Assembly: GCA_016178725.1 (NCBI GenBank)
Contig: JACOSV010000010.1
Span: 1 to 55,859, forward strand
Reading direction: 5' to 3'
DNA from: Candidatus Eiseniibacteriota bacterium
GTDB taxonomy: Bacteria; Eisenbacteria; RBG-16-71-46
DNA: 55,859 nucleotides
Shown: piece after piece, positions 41,209 through 50,750 of the stretch
Numbering within the stretch: position 1 is the first letter of the stretch
How the letters are laid out: each line of letters begins with the position of its first letter
Translations under genes and position numbers: made by a program
Notes under the pieces: model-generated
Seen by the model: the letters and a program-made list of their open reading frames with translations, nothing else
Databases searched by the model: none
Told to the model about the DNA's origin: nothing

Positions 41209-42807
41209 TCAGTGCGCGGGGCGGGGCGCGGCGGAAGAAAGCGGGGCGGGCCGCGCGGCGCGCGCGGCGCGCAGCGAATCGAATACCGGCCAGCTCACGC
41301 GATAGAAGGAGTAGAACGCGGCGTTGGGGCGAGCGAGGCCGAGGTTGGGCACGCGCGCGACGCCGAGCGGCGTGAGCGTCGCGGCCCAGGGGCTGGTGCG
41401 CATCAGCAGATACGGACTCGCGGCGCGATCCACGAGGTAGTCGGGGCGCGAGAACGTCGCGAAATGGAATCCCGCGATCGCCTCCTCGGGTGTCTCGCGC
41501 GCGAGGTGCGTGACCATCGCCGGCGTGACGAGCCCGGCGAGATCCACGATGCGCCGCCCGCTGAAGTAGCCGATCGCGCCGATGTCGGGTGTGGCGATCA
41601 CCGCGGAGGGAGCGGTCGTGCGGCCGAACCAGCGCCCCCACGCAATCAGGCTCTTCTCGAGCGCGGGACTGAACGAGCGCACGTGCGGCACGACCTGCGT
41701 GCGATAGACGAAGAGATTCTGCGCCACGATCGCGCCGGCGACGGTGACCGCGAGAATGCCGGTGACGCGGCGACGCGCCGGCGTCGGCTCGTCCCCCATC
41801 CACCAGCGCTCGGCGGCGCGCCATGCGAGCCACGCGAGCACCGGGAGCAGCGGCACGAGGTAGCGCGACAGCACCGGCACGCCGCGCACGGTGTAGAGCA
41901 CCGGCAGCGCCAGCACCCACGCCCACGGCACGAGCCGCTGCTTCGCCCCGCCGCCCGACCACACACGGCGCCCGCCGAACACGAGTGCCGCGATCAGCAG
42001 TGCCACGAGCAGGCCGTCGGTCGCGGCGACGATGCGCGCCTCGCGCCACAGGTTCGCCAGGTGATACGCGAGCCCGACGCCACCCGCGGATTTCGCCGCG
42101 AGCGTCTGCGGCCAGAACGTGCCGTAGTAGAAGCGTGCGAACAGGAGCCAGCTGCCGTAGACCGCGACCGGCGCGAGCGAGCCGAACACCAGGCGCTGCA
42201 GTCCCTCGCGGCTCTCGGCGTCGATGAGCAGGAACATGCCCCAGAGCAGGAGCAGGAACACCGCCTCGGGCCGCGTCATCGCCGCCAGCGCCCACAGCGT
42301 GCCGGTGCGCACCGGGCGCGCGCCGAGCTGGCGGCCCTCGGTGAATGCGACGAAGCCGGCGAGCACCAGCGCGACCGCGAGCGTCGTCTCCATGCCCGAC
42401 GTGGACCAGCGCAGCATCCACGCATTCGACGCCCAGGCGATCGTGCCGGCGGCGCGCACGACCGGCAACGTCACCGTGCGGCGCAGCAGCTGCAGGAAGA
42501 GCGCGATCGACGCGAGCGCCGCCGCGACGCCGAGCGCACGCGCCGCGGTGAGCCCGTCGATCCCGAGCGTGATCGCGTCGGCGAGCAGCGTCACCCACAG
42601 CGGGCTCGTGCAGCCGTAGACGCGCTCGCCGGTGTTGAACACGAGTCCGTGCCCGGTGGCGAGATGGCGCGCGTACTGGAGGTGAATGAACGTGTCGTCG
42701 GTGAGGTACCCGCGCAGCGGCCACATGAGCGCGAGCGCGAGCGCCCAGCCGCCGAACAGGGCGGCGCGCTCGACACGCGTCATCGGGGCGTCCAGCGTGC
42801 GGATCAC
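41209..42807 (-). CDS. Membrane glycosyltransferase, ArnT/AftB-like GT-C
   Basis: A 532-aa polytopic protein with about ten membrane segments. After the first helix comes the GT-C acidic motif TDDTFIHLQYARHLATGHGL, then VFNTGERVYGCTSPLW, a pattern seen in AftB-like and ArnT-like transferases that take sugars from polyprenyl-phosphate donors outside the inner membrane. The C-terminal 170 residues are soluble and periplasmic. A DPM1-like gene nearby (47582) could make the donor. The GTG at 42807 overlaps the stop of the preceding GT4 gene (GTGA). Confidence 0.8.
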   Translation of the reverse strand: MIRTLDAPMTRVERAALFGGWALALALMWPLRGYLTDDTFIHLQYARHLATGHGLVFNTGERVYGCTSPLWVTLLADAITLGIDGLTAARALGVAAALASIALFLQLLRRTVTLPVVRAAGTIAWASNAWMLRWSTSGMETTLAVALVLAGFVAFTEGRQLGARPVRTGTLWALAAMTRPEAVFLLLLWGMFLLIDAESREGLQRLVFGSLAPVAVYGSWLLFARFYYGTFWPQTLAAKSAGGVGLAYHLANLWREARIVAATDGLLVALLIAALVFGGRRVWSGGGAKQRLVPWAWVLALPVLYTVRGVPVLSRYLVPLLPVLAWLAWRAAERWWMGDEPTPARRRVTGILAVTVAGAIVAQNLFVYRTQVVPHVRSFSPALEKSLIAWGRWFGRTTAPSAVIATPDIGAIGYFSGRRIVDLAGLVTPAMVTHLARETPEEAIAGFHFATFSRPDYLVDRAASPYLLMRTSPWAATLTPLGVARVPNLGLARPNAAFYSFYRVSWPVFDSLRAARAARPAPLSSAAPRPAH

Positions 42808-44141
42808 GCGCGCGCGTCCACGAGGTCGTCGAGCAACGCCGCGAGCCGGCCGGCGAGCCGCGCGCGCGTGTGCTCCTCGATCCAGGCCGGCCGCTCGTCC
42901 GCGACGCGCGCCCCGTCCTTCCACGCAAGGTAGCGGCGCTCGAGCGTCGCGAGCAGCGGCTCGCGGCGGCCAGGAGGCACGACCTCGCCGCCGGCGCGGC
43001 GCACCAGCGCCGCGGCTTCGTCGTCCTCGTCGAGCAACGCGAGCACCGGGCGGCCGGTGTCGAGGTACTCGTAGAGCTTGCCCGGCACCATCGTGCGGAA
43101 GCCATCGCCCGCCGGCTTCCACAGCAGGAGCAGATCGGCGCCGCGCTGGAGTGCGCGCGTGCCGGCGTGCGCGAGCGGCCCGGTGAGTTCGACGATGCCC
43201 GTGAGCCCGAGCGCCGTCGCGCGATCCTCGTAGTCCACGTCGAACGGTCCGGCGAGCCGCGCGCGCACGCGGCGGCGCGCCTCGGGATGACGCGCGAGGA
43301 GGTCGTGCAGCGCTTCGAGGAACACGTGCGTGTCGGGCATCTGCGAGAGCGTCCCGGTGAAGGCGAGCGTGAAGTGCGTCGCGTCCGGCGCCGTCGCGGC
43401 GCCGGTGCCCGCGGCCGCCTCCGGCTCGAATCCGTTCGGCAGGTGCTCGAGCCGGCGCAGCGCGAGGCGCGCGCGCGATTCGAGCGGCTGCGCCGCGCGG
43501 GCGCGGAGATCGTCGGCGTGGGTTCGCGAGGCCGCGAGCACGAAATCGGCCGACTCGAGCACGCGCCGCTCGAGTGCCGCGTGGCGCGCGCGGTGCCACG
43601 CGGTCGGTGGACGACGGAAGTGGAGCGCCACCCACGGATCACGGAAGTCGGCGACCCACGGCCGCGCCGGATCACGCACGGCGAGCCCCGCGAGGTGCGC
43701 GCTGTCGGGCGGCGAGCTGCTCAACACCGCGTCGATCCCGCCCGCCGCGATGCGCCGCCTCGCGGCGTCCGCGGCGCGGCGCGCCCAGCCCGCATACGAA
43801 TCGGGAAGCAGCCACCAGTCGCTCATCGCCCGGAGCCCCGCGAACGACCGCCCGGAGCGCCGGCCGCCCGCAGCACCCCCGGCGCGGCGCAGCGCCGAGA
43901 GCCCGCTGCCGCCACGGGCGCGGATCACCTCGGTGCCGCCCGGAATCTCGAGCGTCGGATCGCTCACCCAGTAGTCCTCCTCCCCCGCGCACACCACCGA
44001 ACAGTCCCATCCATGACGCGGCAGGTGGCGCGTGAAGCCCAGCACGCGATGGACGCCGCCGCCCGCGAGCGGAGGATAGAAGTAGCACACCACCAGCAAC
44101 CGCCGCCGTGCGCGCTCCGCCCCCGCTCCCGCCGCGCTCAC
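42804..44141 (-). CDS. GT4-type glycosyltransferase
   Basis: A 445-aa GT-B enzyme. LLVVCYFYPPLAGGGVHRVLGF near the N-terminus is the GT4 acceptor-side loop; WVADFRDPWVAL and LAFTGTLSQMPD mark the N-domain end and the start of the C-domain; PGKLYEYLDTGRPVLAL is the nucleotide-sugar site. This form (FYPPLAGGGVHR ... DFRDPW) is common in exopolysaccharide clusters. The GTG start overlaps the stop of the next GT gene upstream (GTGA). Confidence 0.82.
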   Translation of the reverse strand: MSAAGAGAERARRRLLVVCYFYPPLAGGGVHRVLGFTRHLPRHGWDCSVVCAGEEDYWVSDPTLEIPGGTEVIRARGGSGLSALRRAGGAAGGRRSGRSFAGLRAMSDWWLLPDSYAGWARRAADAARRRIAAGGIDAVLSSSPPDSAHLAGLAVRDPARPWVADFRDPWVALHFRRPPTAWHRARHAALERRVLESADFVLAASRTHADDLRARAAQPLESRARLALRRLEHLPNGFEPEAAAGTGAATAPDATHFTLAFTGTLSQMPDTHVFLEALHDLLARHPEARRRVRARLAGPFDVDYEDRATALGLTGIVELTGPLAHAGTRALQRGADLLLLWKPAGDGFRTMVPGKLYEYLDTGRPVLALLDEDDEAAALVRRAGGEVVPPGRREPLLATLERRYLAWKDGARVADERPAWIEEHTRARLAGRLAALLDDLVDARA

Positions 44142-45190
44142 GCAGCGCCTCGCGCGAGGGAGGCGAACAGCGATGCGATGCGCTCCATGTTGCGCCCCCG
44201 ATCGGCGCGCGCCTCGACCACGCCGCGGTTACGCGCGCGGATCGCCTCGCCGTCCGAGCCGTCGAGCGCCCGCGCGAGCGCGGCGGCGAGCGCCGCCGGA
44301 ACGCCGGGTGCGAACAGCCGCGCCCCGTCGCCCTCGCCGACCCACTCGCGGTTGCCCTCGATGTCGCTCACGACCGGCAGCGCGCCCGCTGCCATCGCCT
44401 CGAGCAGCGAGAGCGACGTCGAATCGGAGCGCGACGCCGAGACGTAGACCTCGGCGCGCGCGAGCCATTCGGCGAGGGCTTCGGGGCCGAGCAGGCCGAT
44501 GAAACGCCAGCGCCCTTCGGGCAGGGTCGCCGCCGCGAGGCGCTCGAGCGCCGCCGTGCGCGAGCCGCCGCCGGCGATCACGAGCCGCGCCGCGGGACGG
44601 GCGCGCAGCACGGGCGCGACGCCGGCGATCACGGTCTCGAGATCGTAGACGGCCTCGTGCATACGCGTGCTCACGATGAGCCCGGGCTCGCGCGACGGCG
44701 CGGCGCGGAAGCGCGCGAGGTCCACGCCCCACGGGATCACATGCACGCGATCGGGGCGCGGCGCCAGCGCCCGCGCCGCGCGCGCGAGGTTCTCGGCGTC
44801 GGCGAGCACCAGGTCGGCGCGGGCGAGGATGAAGCGCGCGCGCGCGCGCTGCAGGGGATCGCGGCGCGCGGCGATCAGCAGATCGGAGCCCCACGCCGTG
44901 ACCGCGAGCGGATGCCGGCCGGCGATGGCGCCGAGCAGGCCGTAGTTCGGCACGTAGTGCGCGTCCACCACGTCCGGGGCGAAGCGTGCGAGCGCCGCGC
45001 GCAGCGCCGGCGCCGCGAGCGGATAACGGGCGAAGCCGGGCAGTGGCGCCGCCGGCAGCGGCTCGGCGCCGAGCCCTTCCGGGCCCCGCTCGAGCGACCA
45101 CACGCGCACCTCGTGACCGCGCTCGCGGAAGAACTCGACCCACCGCCGCGTGTGCCCGACCGCCGCGTTGGCCAGGGTCGCGATCTTCAG
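44138..45190 (-). CDS. GT4-type glycosyltransferase with an apparent CTG start
   Basis: A 350-aa GT-B enzyme. It reads (M)KIATLANAAVGHTRRWVEFF, the usual start of this family, then AHYVPNYGLLGA, VTAWGSDLL, IPWGVDLARF and the donor motif SRSDSTSLSLLEAMAAG. No ATG, GTG or TTG lies in frame between the upstream stop codon at 45241 and this point; the codon at 45190-45188 is CTG, so initiation at CTG is likely unless a base is wrong. The 50-base gap after the propeller gene contains GGGGG a few bases before the CTG. Its stop overlaps the next GT gene. Confidence 0.75.
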   Translation of the reverse strand: MKIATLANAAVGHTRRWVEFFRERGHEVRVWSLERGPEGLGAEPLPAAPLPGFARYPLAAPALRAALARFAPDVVDAHYVPNYGLLGAIAGRHPLAVTAWGSDLLIAARRDPLQRARARFILARADLVLADAENLARAARALAPRPDRVHVIPWGVDLARFRAAPSREPGLIVSTRMHEAVYDLETVIAGVAPVLRARPAARLVIAGGGSRTAALERLAAATLPEGRWRFIGLLGPEALAEWLARAEVYVSASRSDSTSLSLLEAMAAGALPVVSDIEGNREWVGEGDGARLFAPGVPAALAAALARALDGSDGEAIRARNRGVVEARADRGRNMERIASLFASLARGAA

Positions 45191-45240
45191 TCGGCCCCCG
45201 GACGCCGCGCGGCCGGCGCGGAGGATCGCGGCCGCGTCAT

Positions 45241-47577
45241 TCAGCGCAGCAGGACGAACCGCGCGCGCGCCGGACGGCCGCCGCTCTCGGCGCGCACGAA
45301 GTAGACGCCGGGTCCCACGAGGTTCCCGTCGCCGTCGCGTCCGTCCCAGACGATCGCGCTGCGATCGGTCACGGAGAAGCGGTGCAGCAGCCGGCCGCGA
45401 ACGTCGTAGATGCCGCCGGTGTACGTCGTCGCCGCGCCCATCAGGCGCAGCTCCACGCCGAGGCCGGTGACGGTCGCCGGATTGGGATAGACGTGCAGCG
45501 TGTCGGGCTTGCCCGGCGGCAGCGCCGGCGGCTGGTAGGAGGGATTGAACCGGTTGAGCCCCTCGGCGGTGCCGAACCACACCGCGCCCGTGGACGGCTC
45601 GACCGCGATCGCGCGCACGTCGTTGGCGGCCAGCGGCGAGTTCGCGGTGGTGAAGTCCTGCGACGTGCCGTCGGGGTGGTACCAGCGCACCCCTTCTTCG
45701 CTCCCCACCCACACCGATCCGTCGGGCGATGCGTCGATCAGGCGCATGCCGAGCGGCCGGCCTGCGGGCGTGTTGTAGACCGAGAGGATCTTGGGCGGAT
45801 TGCCGCTGCGGTCGACGCGCTTGAGGTCGCGGTCCGTGAGCACCCAGATGTTGTCGTCGTGCGCGACGAGTCCCCAGATGTCGAGCGACGTGGCGGCGGT
45901 GCCGTAAGTGTTGGAGACGGTGCGCACGTCGTAGCCGACCTCGGGGCGGCGGACGAACGTGTCGACGCCGCTGTTCGCGCTGCCCGCGTAGCCGACCCAG
46001 ATGCGCCCGGTCTTGTCCACGGTGACCGCGCGGATCTTGCCCGCGCGCACGACGCTCGTCGCCGACGAGCCGGGGCCCCATGTGCCGGCATACGTGCCGG
46101 TCGAGTCGTAGTAGTCGAGCCCGAGCGGCTGGACCACGCCGAGATCGTTCGTGTCCATGCCGAACCACGTGCCGCCGCCCGCGGGCTGGCCGCCGACCAT
46201 GACCGATTCCGCGGCGGCGCCGAACGCGAGCGTATGCCGCGGGTCGCCGCCCACCGGATTGTTGGGCGTCCAGTAGTGCGTGAACGCCGCCGGCAGCGCC
46301 GTGTCGTCGAACGCCTCCATCGCGTAGCCCCAGCAGCCCACCCATTTGCTGCCGTTGGGATCCGCGACCATCGCGAACACTTCGGAGCAGTTGCGGAACG
46401 CGTTCGGGCAGTTGTTGCACAGGCCCGGCAGCCACGCGTACCAGCTCGAGCCGTCCCAGCGGCCGATGCCTTCGTAGCGCGTCGCGGCGTAGACGTCGCC
46501 GCGGCGGTCCACGGACAGGTTCGAGTAGCCGTTCCCCGGCGGTCCGGGCACCGGATAGAGCACCCACGCGCCGCTCGCTTCTTCCCAGAGCCCCGCGTGC
46601 GTGCCGGCGTAGCGGTCCATCGTCCCGGTCGGTCCCGCGCCGGGCTCGGGCTCGTCGGGATACGCGGGCGTGCCGACCGGCGCGTTCGGAATCTGCGTGA
46701 ACGTGCCGCCGCCGAGGTAGCGGAACATTCCGACCGAGCTGGTCACGTACGCGGTGCCCTGCTCCTGCTTCATCGCGTGCACGACGCTCAACGGATCGGT
46801 GGGGCGCCAGCGCAGACTGTCCGGGTCCCAGCGGTAGATCGCGGCGTTGCACTGCACGAGCACCTCGTGGCCGACCGCCACGAGATGGTCCGCCGTGTGG
46901 CTGGGAAGCCCGACGTTGGCCGGATGCCAGTCGGCGAGATTGGTGGACGTGCGCGCGTAGCCGACGCCGCTCTGGGTCGCGACCCACAGCGTGTCGCTCA
47001 CGAGCCCGATCCCCGAGACCGAGGGGACGGAGAAGGTCGTGTCGAACGAAACCGTGTTGCCGTCGGGCAGCGAGCCGAGGATGCGATGCCCGTCCCACAG
47101 CGCGAAGCCGCGGCGCGTGCCGATCCACAGCGTGTCGCCGGTCACCGTCATGGTCGTCACGCTGTCGACCGGCAGCCCGTCGAAGCTGTTGACGAGCTCC
47201 CAGGTCGTGCCGTCCTCGGAGAGGCGGCTGACGCCCGAGCCCGCGGTGCCGACCCACAGGCGCCCGAGCCGGTCGTACGTCAGACAGGTGAGATGGTTGC
47301 TCGCGATCGCTCCCGGCTCGCGGATCGTCGGCGCGAACACCTTGGTCGCGCGATCGAAGCGCAGCAGGCCGCCCTCGTCGGTCGCGCACCAGACGGCGTC
47401 GCTCGTCACGATGAGGTCGGTGAACGTGCGCACGCGGATGTGCGTCTGCCAGGCGCCGTTGACGCCGGCCCTGTGCGCGGGCGCGGCCACGGCGGCGTCG
47501 GCGTGGAGCACGGGCACGAGGGTCGCCGCGAGCAGCGCGGCGAACGGCACGACGACGCGTCGGAACGTGCGACTCAA
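45241..47577 (-). CDS. Exported two-component-type propeller protein with FlgD/T9SS-like C-terminus
   Basis: A 778-aa protein: signal peptide (about 1-32), then at least a dozen Reg_prop-like blades (RLGRLWVGTAGSGVSRL, GDTLWIGTRRGFALWDG, DIWGLVAHDDNIWVLT) that form one or two beta-propellers. The last 90 residues are a FlgD-Ig/type-9-sorting-like domain (VYPNPA, GIYDVRGRLLHRF, VWDGRDGDGNLVGPGVYFVRAE, RFVLLR). Such ends direct secretion in Bacteroidota, but many other phyla carry them without a known T9SS. Start: TTG 47577, with GGGAG 8 bases upstream. It lies inside a glycan cluster, so it may be a surface protein that is glycosylated. Confidence 0.85.
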   Translation of the reverse strand: MSRTFRRVVVPFAALLAATLVPVLHADAAVAAPAHRAGVNGAWQTHIRVRTFTDLIVTSDAVWCATDEGGLLRFDRATKVFAPTIREPGAIASNHLTCLTYDRLGRLWVGTAGSGVSRLSEDGTTWELVNSFDGLPVDSVTTMTVTGDTLWIGTRRGFALWDGHRILGSLPDGNTVSFDTTFSVPSVSGIGLVSDTLWVATQSGVGYARTSTNLADWHPANVGLPSHTADHLVAVGHEVLVQCNAAIYRWDPDSLRWRPTDPLSVVHAMKQEQGTAYVTSSVGMFRYLGGGTFTQIPNAPVGTPAYPDEPEPGAGPTGTMDRYAGTHAGLWEEASGAWVLYPVPGPPGNGYSNLSVDRRGDVYAATRYEGIGRWDGSSWYAWLPGLCNNCPNAFRNCSEVFAMVADPNGSKWVGCWGYAMEAFDDTALPAAFTHYWTPNNPVGGDPRHTLAFGAAAESVMVGGQPAGGGTWFGMDTNDLGVVQPLGLDYYDSTGTYAGTWGPGSSATSVVRAGKIRAVTVDKTGRIWVGYAGSANSGVDTFVRRPEVGYDVRTVSNTYGTAATSLDIWGLVAHDDNIWVLTDRDLKRVDRSGNPPKILSVYNTPAGRPLGMRLIDASPDGSVWVGSEEGVRWYHPDGTSQDFTTANSPLAANDVRAIAVEPSTGAVWFGTAEGLNRFNPSYQPPALPPGKPDTLHVYPNPATVTGLGVELRLMGAATTYTGGIYDVRGRLLHRFSVTDRSAIVWDGRDGDGNLVGPGVYFVRAESGGRPARARFVLLR

Positions 47578-47581
47578 CCCG

Positions 47582-48298
47582 TCACTCCCAGCGGCCGAAC
47601 AGATCCAGCAGGCGCAGCCGCCAGACCATCCACGCCGCCTCCCAGATGATGCGGCGGTTCATCTTCGACACCCCCGCGCGACGATCCACGAACACGATCG
47701 GGATCTCCCGGATCGTGAACCCGCGTCTCCAGCACTTGAACGACACCTCGATCTGGAACGCGTATCCGTCGGAGCGGACGCGGTCGAGGCGGATGCCCTC
47801 GAGCGCTCGGCGTCGGAAGCACTTGAACCCGCCCGTGGCGTCGTGGACCGGCAGCCCGGTCACGATATGAGTGTACACGTTGGCCGCCCGCGAGAGGATC
47901 AGCCGATTGAGGGGCCAGTTGACCACCCGGACCCCGTGGAGGTAGCGGGACCCGAGCACGACGTCGGCCGTCTCGGCCGCCTCGAGGAAGGCGCCGATCG
48001 CGTCCGGGTCGTGCGAGAAGTCGGCGTCCATCTCGAAGATGTACTCGGCGCCGTGGTCGAGCGCGTAGCGGAAGCCGTCACGGTAGGCCGAGCCGAGGCC
48101 GAGCTTCCCGGGGCGCTGCAGGAGATGGATGCGCGGCTCGCGGGCCATCGCCTGCTGCACGAGCTCGGCGGTTCCGTCGGGCGAGTGGTCGTCCACCACG
48201 AGCACCTCGAGTCCGAAAGGTAGTGCCATCAGCCGCTCGAGCAGCGCCGAAATGTTCTCGCGCTCGTTGTAGGTCGGGATGATCACGAGCTTCTGCAT
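47582..48298 (-). CDS. DPM1-like polyprenyl-phosphate glycosyltransferase
   Basis: A 238-aa GT2 enzyme of the dolichol-phosphate mannosyltransferase type: VIIPTYNERENISALL at the start, LVVDDHSPDGT (DDxSxDGT), and the metal motif MDADFSHDP. It lacks C-terminal membrane helices, so it is a soluble or peripheral Ppm1-like form. It would make a polyprenyl-phosphate sugar for GT-C enzymes such as the one at 41209-42807. ATG 48298 shares a base with the upstream stop (TGATG). Confidence 0.88.
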   Translation of the reverse strand: MQKLVIIPTYNERENISALLERLMALPFGLEVLVVDDHSPDGTAELVQQAMAREPRIHLLQRPGKLGLGSAYRDGFRYALDHGAEYIFEMDADFSHDPDAIGAFLEAAETADVVLGSRYLHGVRVVNWPLNRLILSRAANVYTHIVTGLPVHDATGGFKCFRRRALEGIRLDRVRSDGYAFQIEVSFKCWRRGFTIREIPIVFVDRRAGVSKMNRRIIWEAAWMVWRLRLLDLFGRWE

Positions 48299-50721
48299 CA
48301 GCGCGCTCCCGCCGGGCTCGCCGCCGCCGCCCGCGACCGCACGATGCCGACCGCGAGCAGACCGAGCGCCGCGGCGAAGCTCGCGATCGAGACCACGAGC
48401 CCGAGTCGCACCGCCTCGGTGCGGAAGCGGAACTCGACCGTGTGTTCGCCGGCCGGCACCGGCACCGCGCGCAGCAGGTAATCCGCGCGCAGGATCTCGG
48501 CGGGCCGCCCGTCCACCGTGGCGGTCCAGTCCGGATACCAGAGATCGGCGAGCCGCAGCAGCGCCGGGCCGGGCGACGCGACGCGCACCGCGACGTCGTT
48601 CAGCCGGTACGACGTGATCTCGGCCTTCGCGCCGGCGACCGGCCCGAGCGTCAGGCCGGGATCCTTCTCGAGGTACGTGACGCCCGCGGGATCGTGCGCG
48701 GGCGATCCGATCGAGTCGAAGATCGCGTGCGCCGGCGTCACGACGCGGTACGCGCCGACCACCGTGGCGCGCGGGAGGACGCCCGGCACCTCGAAGATCA
48801 ACTGGCCCCCCGCATCGCGCACCATCGTGAAGCCGGACGTGCCGGGGAGCGGCTGGCGCGCGACCATGTAGCGGACGTTGAGCAGGCGCAGCCACGGCGT
48901 GATGCGCGGCCAGTCGATGTCGGTGAGCACTGCCTCGATCCAGTCCTGCGTGAGCTTCGGCTTCGCCGCGTGCGCGCCGCCCACCGAGGCGATCGCGAAT
49001 CCGGCGAAGCGGTTGCTCTGGAACTCGTCGACCGGAAGGATGCGGAAGCTCCCGGGCGGTCCGGCCTTCTCGAGGAAGTCCACCGCCTCGTCGCGGCCGA
49101 TCTCGATGTTCGCGGCCTGGCGGTCGCCGATCACGGGATGCATGACCTCGCCGCTCACCGGCCAGAGCTCGATCAGCACGAGCGCGAGCAGCGCCGCGGT
49201 CGCCGGCAGCCGCGCGATGCGGCCGGCGCGCGTGGCGAGCATCAGCCCGGCCGCCGCGAGGCCGAGCAGGCACGCGCGCAGCAGGTCGGAGACGAAGTGC
49301 GTGTAGGTGAACGCCGCGGCGTCGGCGGGATACCCGGGGCGATGCTCCATCGCGGAGCGGATGTAGCCGTCGCGCATCGCGTCCTGGCCGCCGACGCCGG
49401 CGACGAGCCCGACCGCGAGCAGCGCGGCGAGCGCGAGCAGCATCCGCTGCGTCCCCGGGCGGCGCGCGTGCGCGTCGTCGCGCTCGCGCAGCACGCGGCT
49501 CCACCCCCACGCCGCGCCGAGCGCGATCGCGAGCTGGAAGAGCACGATGATCATCACCGGGATGCGGAATTTGTTGAAGAGCGGCAGGTGCGCGTAGAGG
49601 AATCCGTACAGTGGGAAGTACTTTCCGAACGAGACCGCGAGCGCGACGACCGCGAGCGCGAGCGCGGTCACGCGCGGCGCGCCGCGCTCGAGCAGCGCCG
49701 GGACGAGGGCCGCGATCGCGACCATGCCCATGTAGGGGTTGGGATAATCGGTGAACGGCATCGCGCCCCAGTAGGTCTGGCCGCCGAACCCGACCGCCCA
49801 CGGAATCACGACGCTCGGCAGCTCCCACGGCGCCATGGACCACGAGGTCGCGTACGGCAGACCGACGCCGCCGCCTTCGCCGCCGCCGCGGATCGACCAG
49901 CGCGCGTAGTCCTTGAGCGGCAGGTTGTAGAACGCGGCGATCCCGAAGGCGAGCGCCATCGCGCCGCCGACCGCCAGCGCGCGGACGATGACGCGCCCGG
50001 GCGGCGCGTTCGCGGCGGGGCGCGCGAGCGCGGCGATCGCGACGACGACCAGATACACCGCCACCGCGATCCACGTGTAGAAGCAGATCTGCGCGTGACC
50101 GCGCAGCATCTGGAAGCCGCCCGCGACCGCGAGCCATCCGAGATCGGCGAGCCCGCCGGCGCGCATCCAGCGCCCCGTGAGCCAGAGCATGAGCGGGAGG
50201 TACGCGGAGTCCACGAGCTGGCTGCCGTGGCCGTGCGATCCGACGGCGATCAGGTTGGGCGCGAAGACGAACGCCGCGGCGCCGATCAACGCGCCCTCGG
50301 CGCTCGCCCCCCACTCGCGCGCGAGCTTGAACGTGAAGAAGCCGGCGAGCACGTAATAGATGAGCATCCACGTCATGTCGGGCAGGAACGGCAGCGCCTT
50401 CTGCGCCAGCGCGAGTGGCCAGTCGGGCGGATAGATGAGCGGGTTGTACGCGCCGCTCGCGAACGACGGCATGCCGAGGAAGACGTACGGATTCCACAGC
50501 GGATAGACGTGATCGTGATACAGCGACTGCTCGCCGACGCGCACGAATCCGGCGGGCGCCAGGGCGTCGGGCGAGACGAACGTCTTCCCCTCGAGCACCA
50601 GCGCGTGGAAGAACATCACAACCAGCAGACCCAACACGGCCGCCGCCCACGCGGTCGAGAGCGTGAGCGGCGGGCGGGCGGGGGGTCTAAGGCTGCGCGG
50701 CTTCGGCTTCTTCTCGGCCAT
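48298..50721 (-). CDS. YfhO-family membrane protein
   Basis: An 807-aa integral membrane protein with about 12-13 hydrophobic segments and a long periplasmic C-terminal domain before a final helix, the layout of YfhO/GT-C-like proteins thought to glycosylate teichoic acids or lipids. N-terminal loop: WNPYVFLGMPSFASGAYNPL; QLVDSAYLPLMLWL and YPNPYMGMVAI are typical. The beta domain near the end has VPVPAGEHTVEFRF. ATG 50721. It overlaps the DPM1-like gene, which may supply its sugar donor. Confidence 0.8.
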   Translation of the reverse strand: MAEKKPKPRSLRPPARPPLTLSTAWAAAVLGLLVVMFFHALVLEGKTFVSPDALAPAGFVRVGEQSLYHDHVYPLWNPYVFLGMPSFASGAYNPLIYPPDWPLALAQKALPFLPDMTWMLIYYVLAGFFTFKLAREWGASAEGALIGAAAFVFAPNLIAVGSHGHGSQLVDSAYLPLMLWLTGRWMRAGGLADLGWLAVAGGFQMLRGHAQICFYTWIAVAVYLVVVAIAALARPAANAPPGRVIVRALAVGGAMALAFGIAAFYNLPLKDYARWSIRGGGEGGGVGLPYATSWSMAPWELPSVVIPWAVGFGGQTYWGAMPFTDYPNPYMGMVAIAALVPALLERGAPRVTALALAVVALAVSFGKYFPLYGFLYAHLPLFNKFRIPVMIIVLFQLAIALGAAWGWSRVLRERDDAHARRPGTQRMLLALAALLAVGLVAGVGGQDAMRDGYIRSAMEHRPGYPADAAAFTYTHFVSDLLRACLLGLAAAGLMLATRAGRIARLPATAALLALVLIELWPVSGEVMHPVIGDRQAANIEIGRDEAVDFLEKAGPPGSFRILPVDEFQSNRFAGFAIASVGGAHAAKPKLTQDWIEAVLTDIDWPRITPWLRLLNVRYMVARQPLPGTSGFTMVRDAGGQLIFEVPGVLPRATVVGAYRVVTPAHAIFDSIGSPAHDPAGVTYLEKDPGLTLGPVAGAKAEITSYRLNDVAVRVASPGPALLRLADLWYPDWTATVDGRPAEILRADYLLRAVPVPAGEHTVEFRFRTEAVRLGLVVSIASFAAALGLLAVGIVRSRAAAASPAGAR

Positions 50722-50750
50722 CGTCCTCGTCTCGGGGGAAGGCGCCGCGG

